64,000 nt of DNA, taken from contig NZ_CP006370.1 in NCBI RefSeq assembly GCF_001442755.1, forward strand, positions 124,001-188,000, written 5' to 3'. Under the pieces are notes generated by a model. The model did no database searches, was not told where the DNA came from, and saw only the letters and a program-made list of their open reading frames with translations. Below, piece by piece: positions 8,346-16,716 of this stretch (positions are counted from its first letter, which is position 1; the number at the start of each line of letters is the position of its first letter). Both the position numbers and the translations under genes were made by a program. The DNA comes from Aureimonas sp. AU20 (GTDB lineage: Bacteria; Pseudomonadota; Alphaproteobacteria; Rhizobiales; Rhizobiaceae).

Positions 8346-9365
8346 TCAGGGGCAGGTCAGATAGGTGGTGTCGAAGCCGGCGAGCAGCTTCTTGGTTTCG
8401 TCGCGCATCGCGTCGACATAGGTGTCCACCTTGTCGCTTCCGACGAAGATCGTGCCGGAATCGATGAACTTGGCGGTCAGCGCGTTGGACTTGAACGGCG
8501 CGTCGGCCTTCACGGTGCAGCCCTTGCGCAGCTTGTCGAGCGCGAAGGCGCCGACATAGCCCTGCCCATAGGGGTTCTGCAGCATGGTGCCGGACACGAA
8601 CCCGTCCTTGATCGCCTTCAGCACCACCTCGTCATGGTCGATGCCGACCATCTTGATGCGCTTGTCGCCGATCTTGCGCAGCGCGTTGGCGGACACGACG
8701 GCAGGCACCCAGGCGGTGGTGACGATGCCGTCGATCTCGCCGGCATGGGCGGCGAGATAGGCGTTGATCTTCTCTTCGGCGGGCTCGGGCGCGTCGATAT
8801 CGGCGATGACCTGCACCACCGTCGCTCCGCCTTCCTTGGCCGCCCGCTCCACCGCGTCGATGCGCAGCTGCGTGTTGGGATCGACCAGGAAGCCGGTGAA
8901 ATGGGCGATGCGCTTGCCCTGGCCGAGGACCTTCAAGAGCTCCTTGGTGCCGAGATAGGCCGAATTGCCCGTGTCGGTGCCAAGGCAGAAGGCCGCTTCC
9001 GAGGGGTCCTTGAGGCAGCCGGCGCCGGTGACGACCGGCGCGCCGTTGCCCACGATCTCGGACACGGTGGAAACCGTGCCGACGCTGTCGCCGGGGAAGA
9101 TGAGGAAGCCGTTATAGCCCTGGCTGAGCATGCTCTCCAGAAGCTGGTTCTGCTGCGTCAGCTCCCACTTCTGCGGGACCTTGTAGTCGGCGCCGGCCAG
9201 CCCGAAGTCGCGGACCGCGTCCTTGGCCGCCTGATCCCAGGCCGCGAAATAGGGATGGGGCCCGCCGGGGACGAGGCCGACCCGCGTGTCGTCGGCGGCA
9301 TGGGCGCTGCTTCCGACCGAAACGAGAAGAGCCGCCCCCATGAGGCAGCGAGTGAAATGGCGCAT
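8346..9365 (-). CDS. periplasmic sugar-binding protein
   Basis: A 339-residue type I solute-binding protein with a signal peptide (RCLMGAALLVSVGSSAHA before ADDTRVG). The start at 9365 is supported by GGGAGG eight bases upstream; the longer frame upstream has none. Motifs include GPHPYFAAWDQAAKDA and a two-cysteine segment AGCLKDPSEAAFCLG that could form a disulfide. First gene of the second transport operon, divergent from the GntR regulator at 9504. Ligand unknown; the dehydrogenases downstream of that regulator suggest a sugar, sugar alcohol or sugar acid. Confidence 0.92.
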   Translation of the reverse strand: MRHFTRCLMGAALLVSVGSSAHAADDTRVGLVPGGPHPYFAAWDQAAKDAVRDFGLAGADYKVPQKWELTQQNQLLESMLSQGYNGFLIFPGDSVGTVSTVSEIVGNGAPVVTGAGCLKDPSEAAFCLGTDTGNSAYLGTKELLKVLGQGKRIAHFTGFLVDPNTQLRIDAVERAAKEGGATVVQVIADIDAPEPAEEKINAYLAAHAGEIDGIVTTAWVPAVVSANALRKIGDKRIKMVGIDHDEVVLKAIKDGFVSGTMLQNPYGQGYVGAFALDKLRKGCTVKADAPFKSNALTAKFIDSGTIFVGSDKVDTYVDAMRDETKKLLAGFDTTYLTCP

Positions 9366-9463
9366 GGTGATCCTCCCTGACCGTCGATGCCGAGTGGACC
9401 GTCTTCCCCGTTTTGAAAGCTGCGGGGTTTCGGCCAAGCTGACTTGCGCATCGTCCATCAAGG

Positions 9464-9483
9464 CTAGTATACTTGTATCCAAG
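9464..9483. promoter_or_regulatory. candidate GntR operator
   Basis: Two overlapping palindromes, CTAGTATACTTG (one mismatched pair) and CTTGTATCCAAG (perfect 4-bp arms), 20 bases before the GntR start and about 100 bases upstream of the divergent binding-protein gene. TATAC-centred palindromes are common sites for GntR/FCD repressors, so control of both transcripts is plausible. Confidence 0.45.
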
Positions 9484-9503
9484 CCGCAACGGGAATTTCT
9501 CCA

Positions 9504-10250
9504 ATGCCCCCACCAGCCAGCAGTCTCGGCGCGGACCAGCCCTCAAACGCCCCGGAGGAGCGCGGTCTCGGCGGGCTCGTTCTCAAGCTCGACCGGCGCC
9601 TCTCGGTCGCAGATCAGGTTCACGCCGCGCTTCGCGAAGCCATTCTGGCGGTGGATCTTCCGCCCGGCGCGGCGATCAGCGAGAACTCGATCTGCCGGCA
9701 GTTCTCCGTGTCACGCACGCCCGTTCGCGCCGCCATCCAGCGCCTGTCGGAAGAAGGGCTGGTGGACGTCTTCCCCCAGCAGGGCAGCTTCGTCTCGCGC
9801 ATCAAGATTGGCGGCATCCACGACAGTCATTTCGTTCGCCGCACGCTGGAGATCGCGCTGGTCCGCGAGGCGGCCCTGCGCTGGACGCCGGAGGCCGGGC
9901 GCCGGCTCGCGGAGACCCTGGAGGCACAGTCGACCGACATCGCGCGCGGCGACGTCGATGCCTTTCACCGGGACGACGAGCGCTTTCACCAGCTGATCGC
10001 CATCCAGGCCGGGCACGAGGGTGTCTGGCCGAGCGTCATGGCCGCCAAGATGCAGCTGACGCGCTTCATCCGCTTTTCCGGCAATTCGGAGCGCCTTCCG
10101 GTCGTGGTCGAGGAGCACAGGGCCATCATGGACGCGCTCGATCGCGCGGACGCCGATGCGGCCGAGACCGCGCTGGTCGTCCATCTCGACAAGATCTTCA
10201 TCCTGTTCGAGGGCATGCCCGCCGAAGAGCGCCGGCATTTCGAGCCCTGA
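9504..10250 (+). CDS. GntR family transcriptional regulator, FCD domain
   Basis: A 248-residue repressor-type protein. Residues about 30-95 form the winged helix (SVADQVHAALREAILAVDLPPGA, then NSICRQFSVSRTPVRAAIQRLSEEGLV). The C-terminal all-helical FCD domain carries the likely metal/ligand residues (D..H in DDERFHQLI and H in VVEEHRAIMDAL). It is divergent from the transport operon at 9365 and heads a gene pair encoding two dehydrogenases, so it most likely senses the transported compound or a metabolite. Confidence 0.92.
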   Translation: MPPPASSLGADQPSNAPEERGLGGLVLKLDRRLSVADQVHAALREAILAVDLPPGAAISENSICRQFSVSRTPVRAAIQRLSEEGLVDVFPQQGSFVSRIKIGGIHDSHFVRRTLEIALVREAALRWTPEAGRRLAETLEAQSTDIARGDVDAFHRDDERFHQLIAIQAGHEGVWPSVMAAKMQLTRFIRFSGNSERLPVVVEEHRAIMDALDRADADAAETALVVHLDKIFILFEGMPAEERRHFEP

Positions 10251-10257
10251 CCCCCCG

Positions 10258-10299
10258 AGACTTACGCCCCAAGACTTACGCCCCAAGACTTACGCCCCA
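10258..10299 (+). repeat. three tandem copies of a 14-bp repeat
   Basis: AGACTTACGCCCCA repeated three times without a mismatch, then a decayed fragment (AGAGAATTACG). It fills the gap between the GntR stop and the SDR start, ending some 30 bases before the ATG. Function unknown; copy number could vary by slippage. Confidence 0.9.
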
Positions 10300-10330
10300 A
10301 GAGAATTACGATTCACGAGGACGACGCGAC

Positions 10331-11071
10331 ATGGAATTCAAGGACAAGACGGCCGTGGTGACCGGCGCCTGCGGCGGCATCGGGCGCGCCGTGGTGCAGG
10401 CGCTGGCGGCCAAGGGGGCGCGGCTGGCGCTGATCGACCGGAACGAGGCCGCGCTGAACGAGCTTTGCGGCACGCTGGAAACGGACTGCGCCGGTTTCGC
10501 GATCGATCTTGCCGATGCCGAGGCCGTGCGCGCGGGCGCGGACGCCATTCTCGGCCGCTTCGGCCGGGCCGACATTCTCGTCAACAATGCCGGCATTCTC
10601 TCGCCCGACAAGCTGGCCGCGACCAAGCTCGAGGATTGGCGCGCGCTGATGGCCGTCAATCTCGACGCCGCCTTTCTGCTGACGCAGGCCTTCGTGCCCG
10701 GCATGAAGGACGGCGGCTGGGGCCGGCTCGTCAACATCTCCTCCTATGCCTGGAAGTCGGGCGGCCTCACCGCCGGGACGGCCTATGCCGTGTCCAAGGC
10801 GGCGCTGGTCGGGCTTACCTTCTCCTCGGCGCGGGAACTGGCCGGCACGGGCATCACCGCCAACGCCATCGCGCCCGCCTATGTCGTCTCGCCGATGATC
10901 CTCGATCAGCTGAGCCCCGCCGATCTGGAGCGCCAGCGAAGCGCCATTCCGGTCGGCCGTCTCTGCGAGCCCGAGGAAGTGGCCCATGCCGTGTCGTTCC
11001 TCGCCTCGCCGCTCGCCGGCTTCATCACCGGCGAGGTGATCGACATGAACGGCGGCCTGCAGTTCGGCTGA
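10331..11071 (+). CDS. SDR family NAD(P)-dependent oxidoreductase
   Basis: A 246-residue classical short-chain dehydrogenase. It has the cofactor glycine motif TGACGGIG (11-18), NNAG (85-88), catalytic Ser137/138, Tyr152 and Lys156 (YAVSK), and a C-terminal GGLQFG typical of sugar and polyol dehydrogenases. Asp36 after the second strand suggests NAD rather than NADP. It lies between the GntR regulator and the mannitol-dehydrogenase-family gene, so it likely oxidises the transported sugar or a derived polyol; the exact substrate is not readable. Confidence 0.93.
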   Translation: MEFKDKTAVVTGACGGIGRAVVQALAAKGARLALIDRNEAALNELCGTLETDCAGFAIDLADAEAVRAGADAILGRFGRADILVNNAGILSPDKLAATKLEDWRALMAVNLDAAFLLTQAFVPGMKDGGWGRLVNISSYAWKSGGLTAGTAYAVSKAALVGLTFSSARELAGTGITANAIAPAYVVSPMILDQLSPADLERQRSAIPVGRLCEPEEVAHAVSFLASPLAGFITGEVIDMNGGLQFG

Positions 11072-11115
11072 CCGCCCGCCCTTTCCACCCTCTTCTCGCC
11101 AACCGGGTTCCCAGC

Positions 11116-12591
11116 ATGTCCCAGCCTCCCCGCCTCAGCGCCGCCACGCTCGATCGCCTGCCGCCCGCCATCGCGCGGCCGGGCTACGACCGGTCCACCG
11201 CCCGCGCGGGCATCGTGCATCTGGGGGTCGGCGCCTTCCATCGCGGGCATCAGGCCGTGTTCGCGGACGATGCGCTGGCGCGGGGCGAGGCGGGCTGGGG
11301 CATCGTCGCGGCCTCGCTCCGCTCGCCCGACACGCGCGACGCGCTGGCGCCGCAGGACGGTCTCTACACGTTCGCGTTGCGCGATCGCGGGTCGATCGAG
11401 GCGCGGGTGATCGGCTCCATCCTCGCCCTCATCGTGGCGCCCGAAGACCCTGAGGCGCTGATCGCGGCGATCGCCGATCCCGCAATCAAGCTCGTGACGC
11501 TCACCGTGACTGAAAAGGGCTACGGGATCGACCGGGCGACCGGTGGGCTGGACAGGAGCGATCCCGCCATCCAGGCCGACCTTGCCGCGGGCGCCGTGCC
11601 ACGCACCGCGCTGGGCTTCCTGGCCGCGGGCATCGACCGGCGCCGCCTCGCCGGCGCGCCGCCGCTGACGGTGATCTCCTGCGACAACCTTTCCAAGAAC
11701 GGCGAGATCCTGCGCACCGTGCTCGCGGAGTTCGCCTCGCTGAAGAGCGAAGCGCTCGGCCGCTATGTCAGTGACGAAATCGCCTTCCCCTCCTCCATGG
11801 TGGACCGGATCGTGCCGGCCAGCACGGAGGCGGACCGGGCGACGATCGAGGCCATGCTGGGCGTTCGCGACGCTTGGCCCATCCTGGCCGAACCCGCCTT
11901 CGACTGGATCATCGAGGATCGCTTCGCCGGCCCGCGCCCGCCTTTCGAGGCGAGCGGCGTGCGCTTCGTGGCCGATGTCGAACCCTACGAGCACATGAAG
12001 CTGCGGCTCCTGAACGGCGCGCACACCGCCATCGCCGCCATCGGCCTGCTCGCGGGCTTTGCCACGGTTCCCAAGGCCGTCGCCGACCCGTCCGTCGGCC
12101 GCTTCCTGAACCGCTATTGGGACGAGACGGAACCGACCCTGTCAATCGAGCCGGTGGTGAGCCGGGCCTACCGCGACGCGCTTTTGCCGCGCTTTTCCAA
12201 TCCCGACCTGCCCCATCGCACGTCGCAGATCGCCACCGACGCCTCGCTCAAGGTGCCCCAGCGCTTGCTTGCCCCGCTGCGCGAGCGGCTGGAGCGCGGC
12301 GAAAGCGTCGACGCCCTCGTCTTCGCCGTCGCGGCTTGGCTGCGCTCCTGCGCGGGCGTCAGCGACGCGGGCGTTCCGTTCGAGATCAAGGACCCGGCGC
12401 TCAGCGCATGGGCGGGCCGGCCATCGGCGCCGCTCCCTCCTTCCGCCGAGACCGAGGCGTTTCTTAGCTTCGAGCCTGTCTTCGGACGGGACCTGCCGCA
12501 GCATCCGCGCTTCGTCTCGGAGCTGAGAGAAGCCGTCGCCGAGATCGCCGATCAGGGCGTGCTCGCAGCGATGAAACGCCGCTTCGGCTGA
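11116..12591 (+). CDS. mannitol dehydrogenase family protein (polyol dehydrogenase or fructuronate reductase)
   Basis: A 491-residue long-chain dehydrogenase. The N-terminal Rossmann part has GVGAFHRGHQAVF. The catalytic motif is intact, with Lys295, Asn300 and His303 in KLRLLNGAH, the same positions as in the Pseudomonas mannitol 2-dehydrogenase. The family covers mannitol/arabinitol/sorbitol dehydrogenases and the hexuronate enzymes UxuB/UxaB; sequence alone does not separate them with certainty. It is 44 bases downstream of the SDR gene and presumably cotranscribed. Confidence 0.92.
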   Translation: MSQPPRLSAATLDRLPPAIARPGYDRSTARAGIVHLGVGAFHRGHQAVFADDALARGEAGWGIVAASLRSPDTRDALAPQDGLYTFALRDRGSIEARVIGSILALIVAPEDPEALIAAIADPAIKLVTLTVTEKGYGIDRATGGLDRSDPAIQADLAAGAVPRTALGFLAAGIDRRRLAGAPPLTVISCDNLSKNGEILRTVLAEFASLKSEALGRYVSDEIAFPSSMVDRIVPASTEADRATIEAMLGVRDAWPILAEPAFDWIIEDRFAGPRPPFEASGVRFVADVEPYEHMKLRLLNGAHTAIAAIGLLAGFATVPKAVADPSVGRFLNRYWDETEPTLSIEPVVSRAYRDALLPRFSNPDLPHRTSQIATDASLKVPQRLLAPLRERLERGESVDALVFAVAAWLRSCAGVSDAGVPFEIKDPALSAWAGRPSAPLPPSAETEAFLSFEPVFGRDLPQHPRFVSELREAVAEIADQGVLAAMKRRFG

Positions 12592-12613
12592 GGGAAAAGG
12601 TCGAGGCATTCGA

Positions 12614-12644
12614 GGCGAAGGGGGCGGCGCCCGCTCCCTTCGCC
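12614..12644. terminator. candidate bidirectional terminator
   Basis: Stem GGCGAAGGG/CCCTTCGCC (9 bp) enclosing a GC-rich 13-nt centre, between the convergent genes ending at 12591 and 12671. No T-run on either side, so intrinsic termination is uncertain. Confidence 0.45.
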
Positions 12645-12670
12645 CATTCCAATTGCAATCGCCGCGCCGG

Positions 12671-13531
12671 TCAGGCTGCGGTCAGGCCGTAGGTCCGCGC
12701 AGTGTTGTCGCGATAGAAGCGGCGCAGGTCCTCTTCCGACACGCCGGCGAAGGCGTCATCGAGAAGCGCGACCCAGGCCTCGTAGTTCGCGGCGAGATTG
12801 ACGACCGGCCAGTCGCTGCCGAAGAGACAGCGCTCGAAGCCGAAGCATTCGACCGTGTGGTCGATGAAGGGCCGGACGTCCTCTGGCCGCCACTCGGCAT
12901 GGTCGGCTTCGGTCACAACGCCGCTGATCTTCACCACGACGTTGGGCAGCTCGGCCATCGCCCGCATCGTGCTGGCCCATGGCTCCATCGTGCCCTCCAC
13001 GATCGGGGGCTTGGCGATGTGATCCAGCACGAAGGCGACGTCGGGGCAGCGGCGCACGAGTTCGACGGCCTGGGCGAACTGCCAGTGCCGAATGCAGATG
13101 TCGAAGCTCATCCCGGCCCGGCCGACCTCGCGCACGCCCTCTAAGAAGTTCCCCGACAGGCAATAATCGGGGTCGGCATGGTCCTGGATCAGGCGTCGCA
13201 CGCCGCGCACCAGCCCAACCTCACGCAGGCGCCCGAGATGCTCGGCGACGCCGGCTCCCAGTTCCACCGGCGCGCTGGCGACGATGCCGGTGATGCGGGG
13301 GTCTTCGGCGGCGAGTTCGGCTACGAAATGAGCTTCGTCCTCCTCCCGGCCGGGCGCCGCGTCCACCTCCATGAAGACGATGCCGTCCACCTCGACCTCG
13401 CCGCGCGCTCGATCGAAATCTCCGGGCAGGAAGGCACCGGCAATGGCGGGAGCGGACGCGAGCCAGGGATAGTCGATCCGGGCGGGATCGTAGAGATGCA
13501 CATGTGCGTCGATGATCGGAAAGTTCGGCAA
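12671..13531 (-). CDS. amidohydrolase family protein (sugar lactonase-like)
   Basis: A 286-residue TIM-barrel hydrolase of the amidohydrolase-2 group. Features are the N-terminal HxH motif in IDAHVHLYDP, the histidines in FDICIRHWQF and FVLDHIAKP, and the C-terminal Asp in LFGSDWPV. This group includes L-fuconolactonase and L-rhamnonolactonase, so with the SDR at 10331 it could act in a dehydrogenase-lactone-acid route. No ATG precedes the essential motif; a TTG at 13531 with GAGG nine bases upstream is preferred, another TTG lies at 13540. It converges on the mannitol dehydrogenase gene. Confidence 0.86.
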   Translation of the reverse strand: MPNFPIIDAHVHLYDPARIDYPWLASAPAIAGAFLPGDFDRARGEVEVDGIVFMEVDAAPGREEDEAHFVAELAAEDPRITGIVASAPVELGAGVAEHLGRLREVGLVRGVRRLIQDHADPDYCLSGNFLEGVREVGRAGMSFDICIRHWQFAQAVELVRRCPDVAFVLDHIAKPPIVEGTMEPWASTMRAMAELPNVVVKISGVVTEADHAEWRPEDVRPFIDHTVECFGFERCLFGSDWPVVNLAANYEAWVALLDDAFAGVSEEDLRRFYRDNTARTYGLTAA

Positions 13532-13668
13532 GACGCTCAACCTCGATTCGGGTGGGACGAGCCAATGAACCGGCTTCCCTATCGCGAGGCAAGTGACCTC
13601 TCGGCACGCGCCTTGTCCAACACGGGACGAAAGAAATCGCGCCGAGACGCGCCGCGCGCAAACGAAAA

Positions 13669-13699
13669 CGCCCTTGCCGGGGGAGGACCGGCAAGGGCG
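13669..13699 (-). terminator. Rho-independent terminator of the DUF1127 gene
   Basis: Perfect 12-bp stem CGCCCTTGCCGG/CCGGCAAGGGCG with a 7-nt loop; on the minus strand it is followed by TTTTCGTTTG. It lies about 85 bases after the stop at 13785. Confidence 0.8.
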
Positions 13700-13784
13700 C
13701 GGAGGCAAACCGAGGGTGGGAGGAACCGCTCGGTTCAAGCGCTTCAGATGGGGGAGGACCAGCCGAAGCGAAAGGGGGGAAGGG

Positions 13785-13928
13785 TCAGCGGACCGACTGG
13801 CGGGCGACCGCCGGGATGTCGGCGCGCGAGAGGCCGAGATCGTTGAGTTCGCGGGCGGTCATGCTGTTCAGTTCGCGAGCCACGCGGCGGAACTGGCGGC
13901 GATCTTCGAAGTAGCGAGCGAGGGACAT
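13785..13928 (-). CDS. DUF1127 small protein
   Basis: A 47-residue arginine-rich protein of the DUF1127/YjiS-like family: MSLARYFEDRRQFRRVARE, then a conserved LNSMTARELNDLGLSRADI core and a short basic tail. Family members in alphaproteobacteria affect phosphate and carbon metabolism and RNA turnover; in Agrobacterium small DUF1127 proteins are needed for normal growth. Known family data; no specific role is visible here. It is a monocistronic gene with its own terminator at 13669-13699. Confidence 0.9.
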   Translation of the reverse strand: MSLARYFEDRRQFRRVARELNSMTARELNDLGLSRADIPAVARQSVR

Positions 13929-14217
13929 CGTGTCTTCCTTGTCTGTCCGGCCTCTCGTCGGTGGTGGCCGGTGGTTTCCTGTTCTCTCAATAAGGGAACC
14001 CTACGCCTCGCCCCCAACATTGAGGAGCGCAAAGGTCGAAGGGGAGCCCTGCGCCTTATCGCTATCTCCCGCTCGCACGCCCCGTATGCGAGTGGCGCAT
14101 GGGGACAGAGCCGACCTCGCGGCCTGTTCGCCCGCGATCGGGACAGGATGGCGCGGGATGCCGGAACGTCTGTCCGGGTGGAACCTTCCTTTCCCATATG
14201 TCCTGAAAGGAAACGCC

Positions 14218-14457
14218 ATGTCGAAGATCACCACGCCCCTCGCCTCGCCCGACCGCCCCGTGACGGCGCCCGATGCGAAAGCCTCAGAAGCGGTTCGGTC
14301 CGGCGAGCAGGCCCAGACGGAAGGCCGCGAACTGACCGAGACCGAAAAGGTCGCCATCGAGGAAAACAAGCTCGCGAGCGGCGGCGTCGCGCCCGAATAC
14401 AAGGAAGCGGAAGCCGAGGGCGAGGCTGGCACATCCGCCACCTGGGCCGGGTCCTGA
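14218..14457 (+). CDS. small acidic hypothetical protein
   Basis: A 79-residue, strongly acidic, low-complexity protein rich in Glu, Ala and Thr (for example ELTETEKVAIEENKLASG and EYKEAEAEGEAG). No cysteine, no membrane segment and no domain I recognise; it is probably disordered or a helical stress-type protein. AAAGGA lies six bases before the ATG and a perfect 13-bp hairpin follows the stop, so it looks like a real single gene. Confidence 0.7.
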   Translation: MSKITTPLASPDRPVTAPDAKASEAVRSGEQAQTEGRELTETEKVAIEENKLASGGVAPEYKEAEAEGEAGTSATWAGS

Positions 14458-14460
14458 CAC

Positions 14461-14493
14461 GATCGAGCCCCGCTCTGGCGGCGGGGCTCGATC
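14461..14493. terminator. candidate terminator
   Basis: Perfect 13-bp inverted repeat GATCGAGCCCCGC/GCGGGGCTCGATC with a 7-nt loop, three bases after the stop at 14457 and before the convergent gene ending at 14526. There is no T-run on either strand. Confidence 0.6.
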
Positions 14494-14525
14494 ACCAAGT
14501 CATAAGGGGCAAAGTCCAACGGCTG

Positions 14526-14780
14526 TCAGGGGCGATCGCCGAGATAGGAGGCGATGGCGCTCTGGATCGTCGGCTCCCGCAGCGGTGGCGAGGACTCCCG
14601 GCGCCAACTGTCGATGATGTTGAGCATGGCGGCGGCATCCCGCGCTTCCTCGATCGGCATGGCGACGAGGATGCGGTCTCTGACGGTCGCCGGAAGCTCG
14701 GTTTCGAGATCCAGGACATTCCAGGTCCCGGCCTCGTCTCTCTGGATCGTGTAACGGTCGGCTGGCGGGGAAAAGCTCAT
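14526..14780 (-). CDS. hypothetical protein
   Basis: An 84-residue protein of unknown function, starting MSFSPPADRY with a probable two-strand N-terminus (TIQRDEAGTWNVLDLETELP) and helical C-terminus (PIEEARDAAAMLNIIDSWRRE). The ATG is one base after the stop of the gene at 14782, so the two form a coupled pair. No domain recognised. Confidence 0.6.
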   Translation of the reverse strand: MSFSPPADRYTIQRDEAGTWNVLDLETELPATVRDRILVAMPIEEARDAAAMLNIIDSWRRESSPPLREPTIQSAIASYLGDRP

Positions 14781-14781
14781 G

Positions 14782-14976
14782 TCAGAACAGAACAACGCCG
14801 GCGCTCACGCCCTCTTCCCGCAGCACGTCGGCGACGAGATCGAGGGTGAGCGGAGCTGGCATCCCGTCCTCCAACAAGGATCGAGCCGTATCCTCGATCC
14901 GCAACGGCGCGCCTTCGTTCGAGGCGTCGGAAATCGCGTCCGCGATGCCCACGGCTATGTCGAGATGTGTAACCAT
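14782..14976 (-). CDS. hypothetical protein
   Basis: A 64-residue protein (MVTHLDIAVGIADAISDASN...) of unknown function, predicted mainly helical with a hydrophobic C-terminus (EGVSAGVVLF). The ATG at 14976 is chosen; the frame stays open further upstream but that part reads as noncoding. It lies immediately upstream of the gene at 14526 with one base between them. An AT-rich stretch at 15060-15095 may hold their promoter. Confidence 0.5.
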   Translation of the reverse strand: MVTHLDIAVGIADAISDASNEGAPLRIEDTARSLLEDGMPAPLTLDLVADVLREEGVSAGVVLF

Positions 14977-15513
14977 TCGGTGCCCCCAGAAGGCGCTAGG
15001 CTTCCGCGACGGTAAGCCGCGCCTTTCGACCTTATCGTCAGTGACGGCAAACGCTGGGGTTATGTTCCCATACTTTTTAATTGATTTGTTAGGGAACTCA
15101 GGTCTTACGGCCAACATTGGGCGGGCCGCCTTCAGGTCCGCGAGTCAGGCCGTGACGGAAGCCGGGAGCCGCAGACGTTCACCCCCATGCGGAGATGGGA
15201 AAAGCCGAGCGCGCACCAGGCGACGGCCCATCGGCAGGCGGCCGGGATGACCCAGTCGCCCACCGCCTGCTCGTCGTGGCTGCCGTTGACGGAGCGCAGG
15301 AACGCGCCCGGCAGGAGCAGCCGTGCTGGGGATGCTGGCAGCGGATCAACGCCACGGCGCCCACCGGCGCGCGGTCCTTCAGGCGCGCCTGCGGCTGGTA
15401 ATGCGGAAAAGGTCAATCTTCCGTCCCGCGAACGCCCCGCCAGCACGCGATAGAATAACGCACCACTTGTTCACGAGCCGAGTTTCGCTGCCGCTCGCAG
15501 GCAAAAGCTGGAG
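14977..15513. other. gene-poor region
   Basis: 537 bases. The left 120 bases are AT-rich for this genome (around 15060-15095) and fit a promoter for the minus-strand pair at 14526-14976. The remainder shows short overlapping open frames on both strands with no ribosome binding site or recognisable domain; I cannot support a gene. Confidence 0.5.
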
Positions 15514-16716
15514 CTATTTTTCGACCCGCAGATTCTGACGCACGAGGTCGTTGGCGAGGCTGGAGAGTTTCTCGCTGGCCTGCTTGGAGTCGGTGGCGAG
15601 ATAGTGCAGGCCGGGCGAGGCGCAGGCGTCGAGCTGCGGCGTGATCGAGGTGTAGAACGGCGCGACGCGGCTGAGGAAATAGCCCTGATAGTCGAGGTCG
15701 TAGATGTACTTGATCTCCAGGACGGCGACCTTGAAGCCCTTGTCCTTCAGCGCCGTGCAATAGCCCTGGTTGATCGTTCCGAACGTCCAGGACGGCTCGT
15801 CCTTGACGCCGTCGGTGATGATCACCGCCACCTTCTCTGGTTTGGTCTGGGCCGAGCCGTCGGCTTGGCCGCCCATCATGTCGCTCAAGCCTTGAAGCGC
15901 CAGCGTGTAGGTCGTGTGTCCGTTGGCGACCGTGAAGTTGCGGATGGACTTCTTGAGCTCCACCGCGTTCGTGCTGGCGGTCAGGCCTTTTTCGAAGGCC
16001 GAACTGAAGCCAGCGGTCGAGATGCGGATGGTCAGGTTGTCGCTCTTGGCGTTCACAGCGAGAAGATTGTCCACCGTCGTGTCGAACGCGTCCTGAAGAA
16101 CGTCGATGCGCAGCTTGGCCTTGTTGGCGCCGGCCTCCTGATTCATCTGGTAGACCGATTTGGGGCTCCAATAGGGCTCCACCTCGTGGCAGGCGAAGGC
16201 GCAGGGGCGATTGTTGGCGGCCTTGGTGGTGGCCTGCAGCTTGGCCCGCTCCGTCGCGTCCGCCGCGATGTTCATGGATTCCGAGACATCCAGCAGGAAG
16301 TAGAAGTCCATATAGCCGTTGCGCTTGATCGTGGACTGCGACTGGCGCGAATAGGTCAGCGCGTCGGTGTGAGCCAGCGAGAGAAACGCTGTCTTGTAGC
16401 TTCCCGAGATGGTGACGGAGACGAGCCCGTTCGCCGTGTCGATCGCACTGGCGATGGTGGCGGACTTCAGATCGTCGGGCAGGTTGGCGGTCGCCACCGA
16501 ATTGATCATCGCGGTGGCGTCGCTGGCGGTGCCGGTTTCCATTCGCTTGGCGCCCGCCAAGGCCGCCGCGTCCGCCGCCGCCTGCGCCGCGCTTGCATCG
16601 CGCGACAGCATGCTGACATCCACCGCGCCGCCGATGGCGATGGCGAGCATGATCAGGACGCCCGCCGCCATGACGGCGAAGTTCCCCCGACGGTCGAACA
16701 GGAAACGCTTGAGCAT
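15514..16716 (-). CDS. TadG-like pilus-assembly/vWA domain protein
   Basis: A 400-residue protein with a Flp-pilus TadE/TadG-type N-terminus: a short basic start, RRGNFAVMAAGVLIML with one membrane helix (about 11-33), then the conserved DAAALAGA segment (49-55). Residues about 138-370 form a von Willebrand A domain with the metal-site motif DVSES (143-147) and IITDGVKDE later. Such proteins are membrane-anchored minor components of Tad secretion systems, but no other tad gene is in the window. Four cysteines in the periplasmic part may form disulfides. Confidence 0.88.
   Translation of the reverse strand: MLKRFLFDRRGNFAVMAAGVLIMLAIAIGGAVDVSMLSRDASAAQAAADAAALAGAKRMETGTASDATAMINSVATANLPDDLKSATIASAIDTANGLVSVTISGSYKTAFLSLAHTDALTYSRQSQSTIKRNGYMDFYFLLDVSESMNIAADATERAKLQATTKAANNRPCAFACHEVEPYWSPKSVYQMNQEAGANKAKLRIDVLQDAFDTTVDNLLAVNAKSDNLTIRISTAGFSSAFEKGLTASTNAVELKKSIRNFTVANGHTTYTLALQGLSDMMGGQADGSAQTKPEKVAVIITDGVKDEPSWTFGTINQGYCTALKDKGFKVAVLEIKYIYDLDYQGYFLSRVAPFYTSITPQLDACASPGLHYLATDSKQASEKLSSLANDLVRQNLRVEK

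Noticed and set aside
10258..10299. CRISPR array
   Set aside because: Units are 14 bp and directly abutting, with no spacers and no cas genes.
14001..14519. 172-codon minus-strand frame opposite the small acidic protein
   Set aside because: It crosses the perfect hairpin at 14461-14493 and lacks a start with a ribosome binding site, whereas the plus-strand gene has one.
15132..15446. 104-codon minus-strand frame in the gene-poor region
   Set aside because: No ribosome binding site, no recognisable fold, and overlapping frames of similar length exist on the other strand.
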